Positions 1 to 5,867 of a stretch of DNA of 6,345 nt are shown here, piece after piece. Numbering within the stretch: the stretch's first letter is position 1; every line of letters begins with the position of its first letter. This DNA comes from Candidatus Methylomirabilota bacterium (lineage in GTDB: Bacteria; Methylomirabilota; Methylomirabilia; Methylomirabilales; 2-02-FULL-66-22), in contig JACQVO010000122.1 of assembly GCA_016209725.1 (NCBI GenBank), positions 1 to 6,345 of the forward strand, given 5' to 3'. The notes below the pieces were generated by a model that was given only the letters and a program-made list of their open reading frames with translations, made no database searches and was not told the origin of the DNA. The position numbers were made by a program, and so were the translations under genes.

Positions 1-234
1 ATCTTCGACTGGCGGGGGCTAGGCGCTCCCAAGGGCACGCCACCCGACATCCTGAAGGTGCTCCGCGAGGGGTTCAAGAAGGCGACCGAGGATCCGGATT
101 ACATCACGCTGATGGACAAGGTGACCCTGCCGCGGACCTACATGGACTACGACAAGTTCGGGGAGTTCCTGGCCGGGATGGAGAAGAGCCTGGAGCCGAC
201 CCTGGAGATGATAGGTCTGCTGAAGAAGAAGTAG
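1..234 (+). CDS. tctC: TctC/Bug-family periplasmic solute-binding protein, C-terminal fragment (5' truncated by window edge)
   Basis: An open frame enters at base 1 and ends at TAG 232-234, giving the last 77 residues. The fragment starts IFDWRGLGAPKGTPPDIL, which matches the conserved 'RGLxAPKGTP' segment near the C-terminus of TctC/Bug (UPF0065) binding proteins. It continues with the family's usual 'DPxY...LMxK' helix and ends in a lysine run (LLKKK). In this family the protein binds a carboxylate in the periplasm and delivers it to the TctA/TctB membrane pair. The gene order tctC-tctB-tctA immediately downstream supports the assignment. The N-terminal signal peptide and ligand loop lie outside the window, so the ligand cannot be guessed. 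A strong hairpin begins about 20 bases after the stop codon. Confidence 0.88.
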   Translation: MFDWRGLGAPKGTPPDILKVLREGFKKATEDPDYITLMDKVTLPRTYMDYDKFGEFLAGMEKSLEPTLEMIGLLKKK

Positions 235-251
235 GGATCATCCGGAGGGAG

Positions 252-292
252 TGCGACACGCCGGCGGCCGCATGGGCCGCCGGCGTGTCGTG
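252..292 (+). promoter_or_regulatory. Intercistronic GC hairpin between tctC and tctB
   Basis: The arms at 254-269 (CGACACGCCGGCGGCC) and 275-290 (GGCCGCCGGCGTGTCG) are perfect reverse complements over 16 bp with a 5-base loop (GCATG). Two G-U pairs could extend the stem to 252-292. No T-run follows (the next bases are TGACCGCC), so it is not a canonical intrinsic terminator. Strong hairpins between a binding-protein gene and its membrane-component genes are known to protect the upstream mRNA 3' end and to lower downstream expression, as in malE-malF. The same role is inferred here: more TctC than TctB/TctA. Confidence 0.8.
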
Positions 293-304
293 ACCGCCTG
301 CATC

Positions 305-308
305 GGAG
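305..308 (+). promoter_or_regulatory. Ribosome binding site deciding the tctB start
   Basis: GGAG at 305-308 lies five bases before ATG 314-316, an ordinary Shine-Dalgarno spacing. The competing GTG at 251 has a better-looking GGAGG at 244-248, but only two bases separate it from the codon, and translation from there would read through the hairpin stem. Confidence 0.6.
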
Positions 309-313
309 TGAGT

Positions 314-775
314 ATGCCGCCCGTTTCGATGAAGAAAGTGGACATCATCGCCGCCCTCCTCCTCCTGCCCGTCTGCCTGTACGTCCTTTACGAATCCGGA
401 AGGTGGCCCCTCCTCCCCGACCTGGGCAACCCCGCCTGGATCCCCCGCGGGGTCGCCGTCTGCCTGCTACTGGCGGCAGGCCTCCTGCTCGTCCGGGCGC
501 TCCAGGGTCGCTCGCTCACGCTGCCGAGCCGCCTCACGGGTGCGGACCGGGCCCGGGTCCTGTGGGTGGCCGTCCTGACGGGCGGCTATGTCATCCTCCT
601 GGAGCGCCTGGGGTTCATCGCGACGACCGCGCCCTTCCTGTTCGGCTTCGGCTTGGTCCTGAGAGAGCGGCGGTGGGTGCGCCTCCTGCTTTTCGCCACG
701 GTCGTCCCGATAGCGGTGTATCTCCTCTTCGACACGGCGCTCCACGTGCCGCTCCCGCGCGGTTGGTTCCGCTAA
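314..775 (+). CDS. tctB: Tripartite tricarboxylate transporter small membrane subunit TctB
   Basis: This 153-residue protein has the size and layout of TctB, the poorly conserved small integral membrane subunit that pairs with TctA in TTT secondary transporters of the inner membrane. Hydrophobic segments lie at about residues 9-27, 44-63, 82-117 (long enough for two passes) and 121-142. A cytoplasmic-type basic stretch (RERRWVR) precedes the last one. The C-terminus 'FDTALHVPLPRGWF' is the typical TctB ending, in which a short loop with 'LPxG' follows the last helix. I chose ATG 314 over the frame-extending GTG at 251, because the extra 21 residues would be encoded by a perfect hairpin, look nothing like a TctB N-terminus, and precede the normal 'MKKxDIIAALLLL' opening. 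ATG 329 is a third in-frame option but lacks a ribosome site. Position between tctC and tctA supports the call. Confidence 0.88.
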   Translation: MPPVSMKKVDIIAALLLLPVCLYVLYESGRWPLLPDLGNPAWIPRGVAVCLLLAAGLLLVRALQGRSLTLPSRLTGADRARVLWVAVLTGGYVILLERLGFIATTAPFLFGFGLVLRERRWVRLLLFATVVPIAVYLLFDTALHVPLPRGWFR

Positions 776-807
776 TGTACTGACTCAGACATGGTTTTAC
801 AGGGAAC

Positions 808-870
808 CCGTTCGGGCTGAGCTTGTCGAAGCCGGGATTCCGCACCCTTCGACGGGCTCAGGGCGAACGG
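808..870. repeat. REP-like palindromic intergenic repeat (dyad, 24-bp arms)
   Basis: Arm 808-831 (CCGTTCGGGCTGAG, then CTTGTCGAAG) is the near reverse complement of arm 847-870 (CTTCGACGGGCTCA, then GGGCGAACGG). Twenty of 24 positions pair by Watson-Crick rules, two form G-U pairs and two adjacent positions mismatch (815/863 and 816/862). The loop is 15 bases. From general knowledge, near-identical 'TTCGACxxGCTCAGGxCGAAC' dyads occur in many copies between genes of environmental bacteria and behave like REP elements. It sits in the 150-bp gap between tctB and tctA, where these genes are usually close together. It could form a strong RNA hairpin and modulate tctA expression or mRNA processing. 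A mobile, non-autonomous origin is inferred, not shown. Confidence 0.75.
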
Positions 871-925
871 AGTTGTAAAGGAATTTGGGAGTCACTACAC
901 TCGCGGGAATAAGTGGGTTACACAT

Positions 926-2467
926 ATGATTGATCTCGGTCTCTTGCTGCGCGGGTTTGGCACGGTCCTCTCCGGGTACAACTTCGTGGCGCTCGTCCTG
1001 GGCTCCTTCTTCGGGATCATCATCGGGGCCATCCCCGGCCTCACCGCCACCATGGGGATCGCGCTCCTGGTGCCGTTCACCTTCGGCATGACCCCGATCA
1101 CCGGGATCGTGATGCTCCTCGGGATCTACACGGGGGCCATCTACGGCGGGGGCATCGCCTCCATCCTGATCAAGACGCCGGGCACGCCGGCGGCCATGGC
1201 CACGGTCTTTGACGGCTACCCGATGGCACAGAAGGGACTGGCGGGGAAAGCCATTGGCATCGCCACGATCTCTTCGGGCGTGGGCGGGACGTTCACAGCC
1301 ATCTGCCTGGCCTTTTTTGCGCCGATCTTGGCGAACTTCGCCCTCCGCTTCTCCGCCCCCGAGTATTTCGCCCTGGCCAGCTTCGGCCTGGCGGTGACCA
1401 TCACCCTGTCGGGCCGCTCACCAGTAAAGGGGTTCATTTCGGGGACGCTCGGGTTGCTGGTGGCCATGGTTGGCTTGGACCCCATGGGGGGCTTCCAGCG
1501 GTTCACCTTCGGCTTCCCCGAGCTCACGGGCGGGGTCTCCTTCGTGCCGATGCTCATCGGCCTCTTTGCCCTGTCCGAAGTCTTCCGCCAGGTGGAGGTC
1601 ATCCTCACGGCACCCCGGGTCTCCGCGGTGCTCAAGAACATCGTCCCGACGCTCAAGGACGTGAAGGAGTGCCTGCCGGCGTACCTTCGCGCCTGCCCCA
1701 TCGGCCTGATCGTCGGCATCACGCCGGCCATCGGGGCGGACACCTCCGCCTTCCTGAGCTATGCCGAGACCAAGCGGGCCTCCAAGCACCCGGAGCGGTT
1801 CGGCACCGGCGTCCCCGAGGGGGTGGCCGCGGCCCAGTGCGGTGAGAACGCCAGCACCGGGGGAGACGTGCTGCCCATGATCACCCTGGGCATCCCTGGC
1901 GACGCAGCGACGGCCGTCCTCATGGGGGCCCTGACCATCCACAATCTGCAACCCGGCCCCATGCTCTTCCGAGCCCATCCGGAGGTGGTGCACGAAATCT
2001 TTGCCGGCATGATCCTGGCGAACGTCACCTTCGTGGTGCTGGGCCTCTTCTTCGCCCGGTTCTTCGCGCAGGTGATCAATATAGACCGGAAATACCTCAT
2101 CCCCCTCATCTTCATCTGTTGCCTGGTCGGGGCCTACGCCATAAACAACGTCTTGTACGACCTCATCACCTGCGCCGTCTTCGGCTTCGTCGGCTACGTC
2201 ATGATCCGGTACGACTTTCCGGTGGCGCCGATGGTCCTGGCCCAGATCCTGGGGGGCATGATGGAATCGAACTTTCGCCGATCGCTGGTCATGTCCCGCG
2301 GAGACCCCATGATCTTCCTCACGCGGCCGATCACCGTCATCATCCTTGTCCTGGCGGCCTTTACCACCGTCGTGGCGGTGCGCCGCCAGCGGCAGGCCTT
2401 GCACATGGAGGAGAAGTTGGCGGCAGACGTAGCGGCGGCAGCATCGCGCGAGGTTGCGCAGGAGTAG
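926..2467 (+). CDS. tctA: Tripartite tricarboxylate transporter large membrane subunit TctA
   Basis: The product has 513 residues, the normal TctA length (about 500), and is very hydrophobic with about a dozen membrane segments. It is the transport channel of the TTT system, cation-coupled in characterised members, taking substrate from the TctC binding protein. Clear family signatures are GAIPGLTATMGIALLVPFTF (residues 34-53), the 'GIYTGAIYGGGIASILIKTPGTPAA' region (66-90) followed by 'DGYPMAQKGLAGKA' (96-109), 'GLFALSEV' (212-219), 'AFLSYAETKRASK' (275-287) and 'TLGIPGDAATAVLMGAL' (320-336) with 'QPGPMLF' (342-348). A charged cytoplasmic tail follows residue 485. The start ATG 926 is preceded only by a weak AAGTGGG at 911-917. 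Small departures from the usual pattern are 'ITPAIGA' (265-271), where PGxGA is common, and 'AAQCGENAS' (302-310), where a 'PExANNA' stretch is common. Both fall in conserved loops and may reflect the substrate. The downstream FAH gene follows after 102 bases. Confidence 0.96.
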   Translation: MIDLGLLLRGFGTVLSGYNFVALVLGSFFGIIIGAIPGLTATMGIALLVPFTFGMTPITGIVMLLGIYTGAIYGGGIASILIKTPGTPAAMATVFDGYPMAQKGLAGKAIGIATISSGVGGTFTAICLAFFAPILANFALRFSAPEYFALASFGLAVTITLSGRSPVKGFISGTLGLLVAMVGLDPMGGFQRFTFGFPELTGGVSFVPMLIGLFALSEVFRQVEVILTAPRVSAVLKNIVPTLKDVKECLPAYLRACPIGLIVGITPAIGADTSAFLSYAETKRASKHPERFGTGVPEGVAAAQCGENASTGGDVLPMITLGIPGDAATAVLMGALTIHNLQPGPMLFRAHPEVVHEIFAGMILANVTFVVLGLFFARFFAQVINIDRKYLIPLIFICCLVGAYAINNVLYDLITCAVFGFVGYVMIRYDFPVAPMVLAQILGGMMESNFRRSLVMSRGDPMIFLTRPITVIILVLAAFTTVVAVRRQRQALHMEEKLAADVAAAASREVAQE

Positions 2468-2481
2468 AGGCGAGCCGCGAT

Positions 2482-2556
2482 CGGGCAATCCGCAATTCGG
2501 GAGATCTCGTGCGGGTCCAACCAGATCGCCTGATTGCCAAATTGCCAGATTACCCA
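2482..2556. repeat. Intergenic inverted arrays of an 8-bp ATTGCCNN unit
   Basis: On the right side, three consecutive 8-mers read ATTGCCAA (2533-2540), ATTGCCAG (2541-2548) and ATTACCCA (2549-2556). On the left side, CGGGCAAT (2482-2489) and CCGCAATT (2490-2497), followed by CGGGAGAT, carry the same unit in reverse complement. About 35 bases separate the two arrays. The arrangement fills the gap between the tctA stop and the FAH start almost exactly, and its right edge overlaps the FAH ribosome site (AGAGGA, 2556-2561). Folding in RNA would be imperfect. Origin and role are not recognised; it looks like a dispersed intergenic repeat. Confidence 0.5.
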
Positions 2557-2569
2557 GAGGAACACGCGG

Positions 2570-3517
2570 ATGAAGCTCGTGACCTTTACCGTGGCGGGGC
2601 GGGATCGGGTTGGGGCCGTGGTGGAGACGCACGTGGTCGATCTTGGCGCGGCCTACGCCGGCCTCTTGGCGGCGGGTAGGGATCCCGAAGCCGCCGCGTC
2701 CGCCGATCGGATCCTGCCGGCCGACATGCTCGGATTCATCCGCGGCGGGGCCGATGCCGTGACCGCGGCCCGTGGGGCGTTGCGGTTCGTACGGGAGCGC
2801 GGGTTCGACGTTCCGGGGGCCGTATTCCCTCGGGATCGCGTCCGGCTGCGGGCGCCGGTCCCCCGGCCGCCCAAGATCATCTGCACCGGGACCAACTATG
2901 AGGACTACCGGCAGGTCATCGGTCTCCCCAAGTCCCCCGTCCCCCTGATCTTCCTCAAAGCCCCGTCCTGCGTGGTGGGGCCGGACGATCCGGTGCAGAT
3001 CCCCGAGGGCTACGGGGAGGTCTACCACGAGTACGAGTTCTCCTGCGTGATCGGGAAGCGCTGCAAGGGGGTCCCGAAGGAGCGGGCGGCCGACGTGATC
3101 TTCGGCTATACGATCTTCGATGACATCACCGGCCGGGCACTGGAGGCGAAGAGTCGGGAGTTCCAGCCCTGGGGAAAATCCATGGACACCTATGGTCCCA
3201 TGGGGCCCTGGATCGTCACCCCCGAGGAGATGCCGCCGGATCTGTACGGGCTCCGCATCCTGCGGCGGCGCAACGGCAAGGTCGAGGCCGAGTCCAACAC
3301 GTCCAACATGATCTTCCGCTTCGACGACATCGTCGCTTTCGCGTCCACCTTCTGGACGCTGGAGCCGGGGGACCTCATCACCACTGCCAGCCCCATGGCC
3401 GGTCCCATCTCCCCGGGGGATGTCATCGAGTCGGAGATCGAGGGGATCGGCGTCCTGCGGAACCCGGTGGAATCGGTGAAGGTGGATCCTGTCTATGCCC
3501 AGCGCGTCGGGTTGTGA
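2570..3517 (+). CDS. Fumarylacetoacetate hydrolase (FAH) family protein
   Basis: The 315-residue product belongs to the FAH/2-keto-4-pentenoate hydratase-like family: Mg2+- or Mn2+-dependent cytoplasmic enzymes that hydrolyse, hydrate or decarboxylate oxo-acids. The N-terminal ~95 residues form the variable cap. The catalytic domain opens at KIICTGTNYEDY (102-113). Likely metal ligands are E154 and E156 ('HEYEFSCVIGK') and D185 ('GYTIFDDITGR'). K203 in 'WGKSMDTYGPMGPWIVT' matches the conserved active-site lysine. 'NTSNMIF' (243-249), 'LEPGD' (264-268) and 'SPGDVIESEIEGIGVLRNPV' (281-300) complete the fold. The usual 'TGTP' loop is here 'TASP' (272-275). ATG 2570 is chosen over an in-frame TTG at 2534, because AGAGGA (2556-2561) is eight bases upstream, MKLVTF is a normal family start, and the extension would be encoded by the repeat. 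It is co-directional with the TTT genes and probably co-transcribed. The exact substrate cannot be told from sequence. Confidence 0.92.
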   Translation: MKLVTFTVAGRDRVGAVVETHVVDLGAAYAGLLAAGRDPEAAASADRILPADMLGFIRGGADAVTAARGALRFVRERGFDVPGAVFPRDRVRLRAPVPRPPKIICTGTNYEDYRQVIGLPKSPVPLIFLKAPSCVVGPDDPVQIPEGYGEVYHEYEFSCVIGKRCKGVPKERAADVIFGYTIFDDITGRALEAKSREFQPWGKSMDTYGPMGPWIVTPEEMPPDLYGLRILRRRNGKVEAESNTSNMIFRFDDIVAFASTFWTLEPGDLITTASPMAGPISPGDVIESEIEGIGVLRNPVESVKVDPVYAQRVGL

Positions 3518-3571
3518 GGGGGCGGCCCCCGGCGCAGGCACCCAGCCCAAGGTCCTTTGCGGGCGCTTCTG

Positions 3572-4606
3572 TTACAGGTGCCGGGTCAGGAACGCAAGGT
3601 TGGCGGGGTCCGGCTTCAGATCGCCCGCCTCCAGCCGCTTGGTGATTTCGACGACGGCCTCGTTCATCGGCGTGGGTACGCCGACCTCTTTACCCTTGCG
3701 AACCACATAGCCGTTCAGATAGTCCACCTCGGTGCGGCGGCCCTTCAGCACGTCCTGGAGGAGCGAGGGTCGCCCGGCCCCGAGGTTGCGACCGCCCTCC
3801 ACCCACTTGGTGCGCAATTCCTCCAGGCCCGCCCCGCGGGCCGCTTCCAGGTACGCCTTCGCGGGGATGCCGCCCACCGGCTCCACCTGCACGCCCAGCG
3901 CCGCCGCCACGGCGAGCGCCTCACCCGCAATCTTGAGGGTGATGGAGAAGACCTCTGCGCTGGCGCGCATCTCACTACTGCCCATGCCCGTGACGCCGGC
4001 AATGGCGTTGGCCATGCTGTTGACGGTGAGCTTGGCCCAGCGGTCGCCCCACAGATTGGCCGTGGCGTGGGTCGGGCCCGCTGGGGTGAGCACCTTGATC
4101 AACTCCTGCACGCGGGGCGTCACCATGCCGTTCAGCTCGCCCACAGCGAAGGAGGGCCGGGACGGCGCGCTGGTACGGATGACATGGCCCGGCTCGTATA
4201 GGCCAGCGCCTAACGTCACGACACAGCCGATGACCCGCGTGTAGCCGATGACGGGGGCCACCCAGTCCTCGTTTATGCTGTTCTGGGCGGGGAGAAGGAC
4301 GCCGGTCGGCTTCAGGTAGGGATGGATGAACTTCGCCGCCCAGACGCTGTCGTAGGACTTCACCGCCAGGAAGACAGCATCGAACTGCTCACGGAGGGTG
4401 CACACGTCCGCCAGGTGGACGGCCTTCACCCTGACCGTGAACTCCTCGTCCTGGGCGGTGACTTTCAGCCCGTGGTGTTTCATCTCCTCCACGTGGGCGG
4501 GCCACATGTCAATCAGCGTGATGTCACGTCCTGCGCGGGTGAGATAGGCGCCAATGTTACTCCCGATGGCCCCAACGCCCAGCACCGCCAGCTTCTCGAA
4601 TGTCAC
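3572..4606 (-). CDS. Ketopantoate reductase-like (PanE/ApbA family) 2-oxoacid reductase
   Basis: The product has 344 residues: an N-terminal Rossmann domain with 'VLGVGAIGSNIGAYL' (GxGxxG at 10-15), then 'AVKSYD' (K83) and 'QNSINED' (N109). The all-helical ApbA C-terminal domain has K192 in 'KLTVNSMANAIAG', the proposed proton-transfer lysine of the family, and E293 in 'RRTEVDYLNGYVV'. Family enzymes reduce ketopantoate to pantoate with NADPH, but many paralogues act on other 2-oxo acids. This one is somewhat longer than the ~300 residues of biosynthetic PanE and sits beside a TTT transporter, so a catabolic role is the better inference and I give no gene symbol. Its start is GTG 4604-4606, with GGAGG at 4613-4617 six bases upstream on the minus strand. 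It converges on the FAH gene, with 54 bases between their stop codons. The decayed dehydrogenase gene lies 159 bases upstream on the same strand and may have shared its transcript. Confidence 0.93.
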   Translation of the reverse strand: MTFEKLAVLGVGAIGSNIGAYLTRAGRDITLIDMWPAHVEEMKHHGLKVTAQDEEFTVRVKAVHLADVCTLREQFDAVFLAVKSYDSVWAAKFIHPYLKPTGVLLPAQNSINEDWVAPVIGYTRVIGCVVTLGAGLYEPGHVIRTSAPSRPSFAVGELNGMVTPRVQELIKVLTPAGPTHATANLWGDRWAKLTVNSMANAIAGVTGMGSSEMRASAEVFSITLKIAGEALAVAAALGVQVEPVGGIPAKAYLEAARGAGLEELRTKWVEGGRNLGAGRPSLLQDVLKGRRTEVDYLNGYVVRKGKEVGVPTPMNEAVVEITKRLEAGDLKPDPANLAFLTRHL

Positions 4607-4710
4607 GGTCTCCCTCCCATCAAGGTTGTTCGGGGCCGTCCTCTACGGATTCGGCTTGGCGCGGCTCCCCCGGCTTGCGCTCGGGGTGTCAGTCACCCTA
4701 GTCGCCGGAA

Positions 4711-4733
4711 CGGCAAGGAGCGGCGGCTTGCCG
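4711..4733 (-). other. Small hairpin between the dehydrogenase remnant and the PanE-like gene
   Basis: CGGCAAG (4711-4717) and CTTGCCG (4727-4733) are perfect 7-bp reverse complements around a 9-base loop. It lies about 33 bases beyond the dehydrogenase stop on the minus strand, inside a 159-base gap that otherwise shows nothing. No T-run follows in either direction, so it is at most a weak or Rho-aided 3'-end structure. Confidence 0.3.
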
Positions 4734-4765
4734 CGAGGCTCGCCAAAGGATTCAAGCCGTCCCCG

Positions 4766-5562
4766 TCAGAGCAGGTGCGCCACGCCGGCGTCGCGAGCCA
4801 GGGCTCCGAGTTTGCCCCAGGTCTCGTCCTCGATCGGAATGCCTTCCTTCCGGCGGCGTTGCTCGGTGCGGTACTCGATCTCGCCCGGGTAGAGCACCTC
4901 GGTGAAGCCTTCCGCCGGCTTGGTGGCCTTCGGCTACCTGGCGAACGCCGTGACGTCCGCCTTGAACTGAGCCAGGGGGCGAAACGCACCCGGGTCGAAG
5001 GCGAGGATGAAGGCCCCGTCGTTGTGCCGCCCCCGGGGATCCACGCCGAAGCCGAGGCCCGGAAGGATCGCCGCCAGCGTCTCGACGGCGAACGACAGTG
5101 CGTAGCCCTTGTGGCCCTCCGGTCCTCCGAGCGGGAGCATCATCCCCCCCGCATCATTCCGACCAGCCCGACGCGGGCCGCCATCAACGGGTAGTCCCCC
5201 AGCCGGCCGACGTGACTCTGGCGGAAGACCGAGACGACCCCCACGCGGTTCTGCCGCGCCTTGGCGATGCACAGCTCCGTGGCCCTCGTGGAGATGACCT
5301 GGCCGAAGCCCCAGTGGCCGTCCACCCGCGCCGTCGTCGGCGTCTCGTCCAGGATCTCCATCGAAGCGTTCGGAACGATGTGGCCCTTCTTGATCCGCTC
5401 GAGGTAGGTCGGCAGCAGGTGCACCCCGTGGGAGTCATGGCCGGCGAGATGCGAGGCTACTTGATGGTCCGCGATGACGATCGCGTCCTCCGGCTTCACG
5501 CCTGCCCGCTCATACAGGGCCACGATGAGCCGGTGCAATCGGTCAGGCATCACGACGGGCAT
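4766..5562 (-). pseudogene. Decayed Ldh2-family (malate/L-lactate/sulfolactate-type) dehydrogenase
   Basis: Three pieces of one gene can be read on the minus strand. Piece 1 (5562 to about 5150, ~138 residues) starts at ATG 5560-5562 with GGAGG at 5569-5573 six bases upstream. It carries 'HDSHGVHLLPTYLERIKKG' (42-60), 'VDGHWGFGQ' (80-88) and 'RQSHVGRLGDYPL' (114-126), the Ldh2 N-terminal motifs with their conserved histidines. Piece 2, in another frame from about 5143 to 4937, reads 'LPLGGPEGHKGYALSFAVE' and 'DPGAFRPLAQFKADVTAFAR', which belong much further along the family. The central ~85-100 residues, holding the 'GTNP' and 'VLDMATS' regions, are absent. Piece 2 ends at TAG 4934-4936, but the same frame continues as 'PKATKPAEGFTEVLYPGEIE' to TGA 4766-4768, the true family C-terminus. 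Intact members run about 340-360 residues; this locus has 265 codons. Family members oxidise 2-hydroxy acids with NAD(P). With a deletion, a frame change and a nonsense codon, no active enzyme is expected. Exact substrate class is unknown. Confidence 0.88.
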
Positions 5563-5654
5563 CCGTCACCTCCGTCCAGGGGGTCGGGGGGAAAGGGGTT
5601 TGGGGTTGGCCGGAGAAAGGGCCTTTCCCTCTCCTGTTCCGAAGTCGTACCGGT

Positions 5655-5675
5655 GTTGACCCATCCTGGGTCAAC
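5655..5675. promoter_or_regulatory. Perfect 9-3-9 palindrome, candidate operator
   Basis: GTTGACCCA (5655-5663) and TGGGTCAAC (5667-5675) are exact reverse complements around TCC. The site is about 93 bases upstream of the dehydrogenase start on the minus strand. Its TTGACC half resembles a -35 hexamer on both strands, but no convincing -10 sits 16-18 bases away. Its size and symmetry fit a dimeric repressor such as a GntR-type regulator. A short hairpin is the alternative reading. No regulator gene is in the window. Confidence 0.45.
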
Positions 5676-5867
5676 CGAATGGGACACATGCCTTCCAGCC
5701 CTCCGTATACTTCGGGCAGCCCCGGAAGTCAACGAGTCGCGCCCATGGAAGCTCTCTGGCGCAACGGCGGATACAGGGGGACCGTTTTGGGCGGAGGATC
5801 TCGTCAGTGCCTTGTGAACGCCGTGTCTCCGGAGTACCATCGAGACCCTGGTCCGAAGAAACACTTG

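Noticed and set aside
251..313. N-terminal extension of TctB from GTG 251
   Set aside because: It is encoded by a perfect hairpin, its GGAGG is only two bases from the GTG, and a normal TctB start with a well-spaced ribosome site lies at ATG 314.
3518..3530. GGGGG-CGG-CCCCC as a terminator between the convergent genes
   Set aside because: Only a 5-bp stem with a 3-base loop and no T-run on either strand; too weak to annotate.
1418..3550. 710-codon minus-strand open frame antisense to tctA and the FAH gene
   Set aside because: Rich in His, Asp, Gly and Arg with no domain, spans two well-supported genes on the other strand; it is a typical shadow of high-GC codon use.
3557..4201. Plus-strand open frame antisense to the PanE-like gene
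   Set aside because: It mirrors conserved minus-strand codons and shows no recognisable fold.
4322..5194. 290-codon plus-strand open frame over the PanE-like gene start and the dehydrogenase remnant
   Set aside because: It lies antisense to recognised family sequence and has no motif of its own.
4766..5562. Programmed frameshift producing a functional dehydrogenase
   Set aside because: A G7 run is present, but a large conserved central block is also missing and an in-frame TAG follows, so slippage alone could not restore the enzyme.
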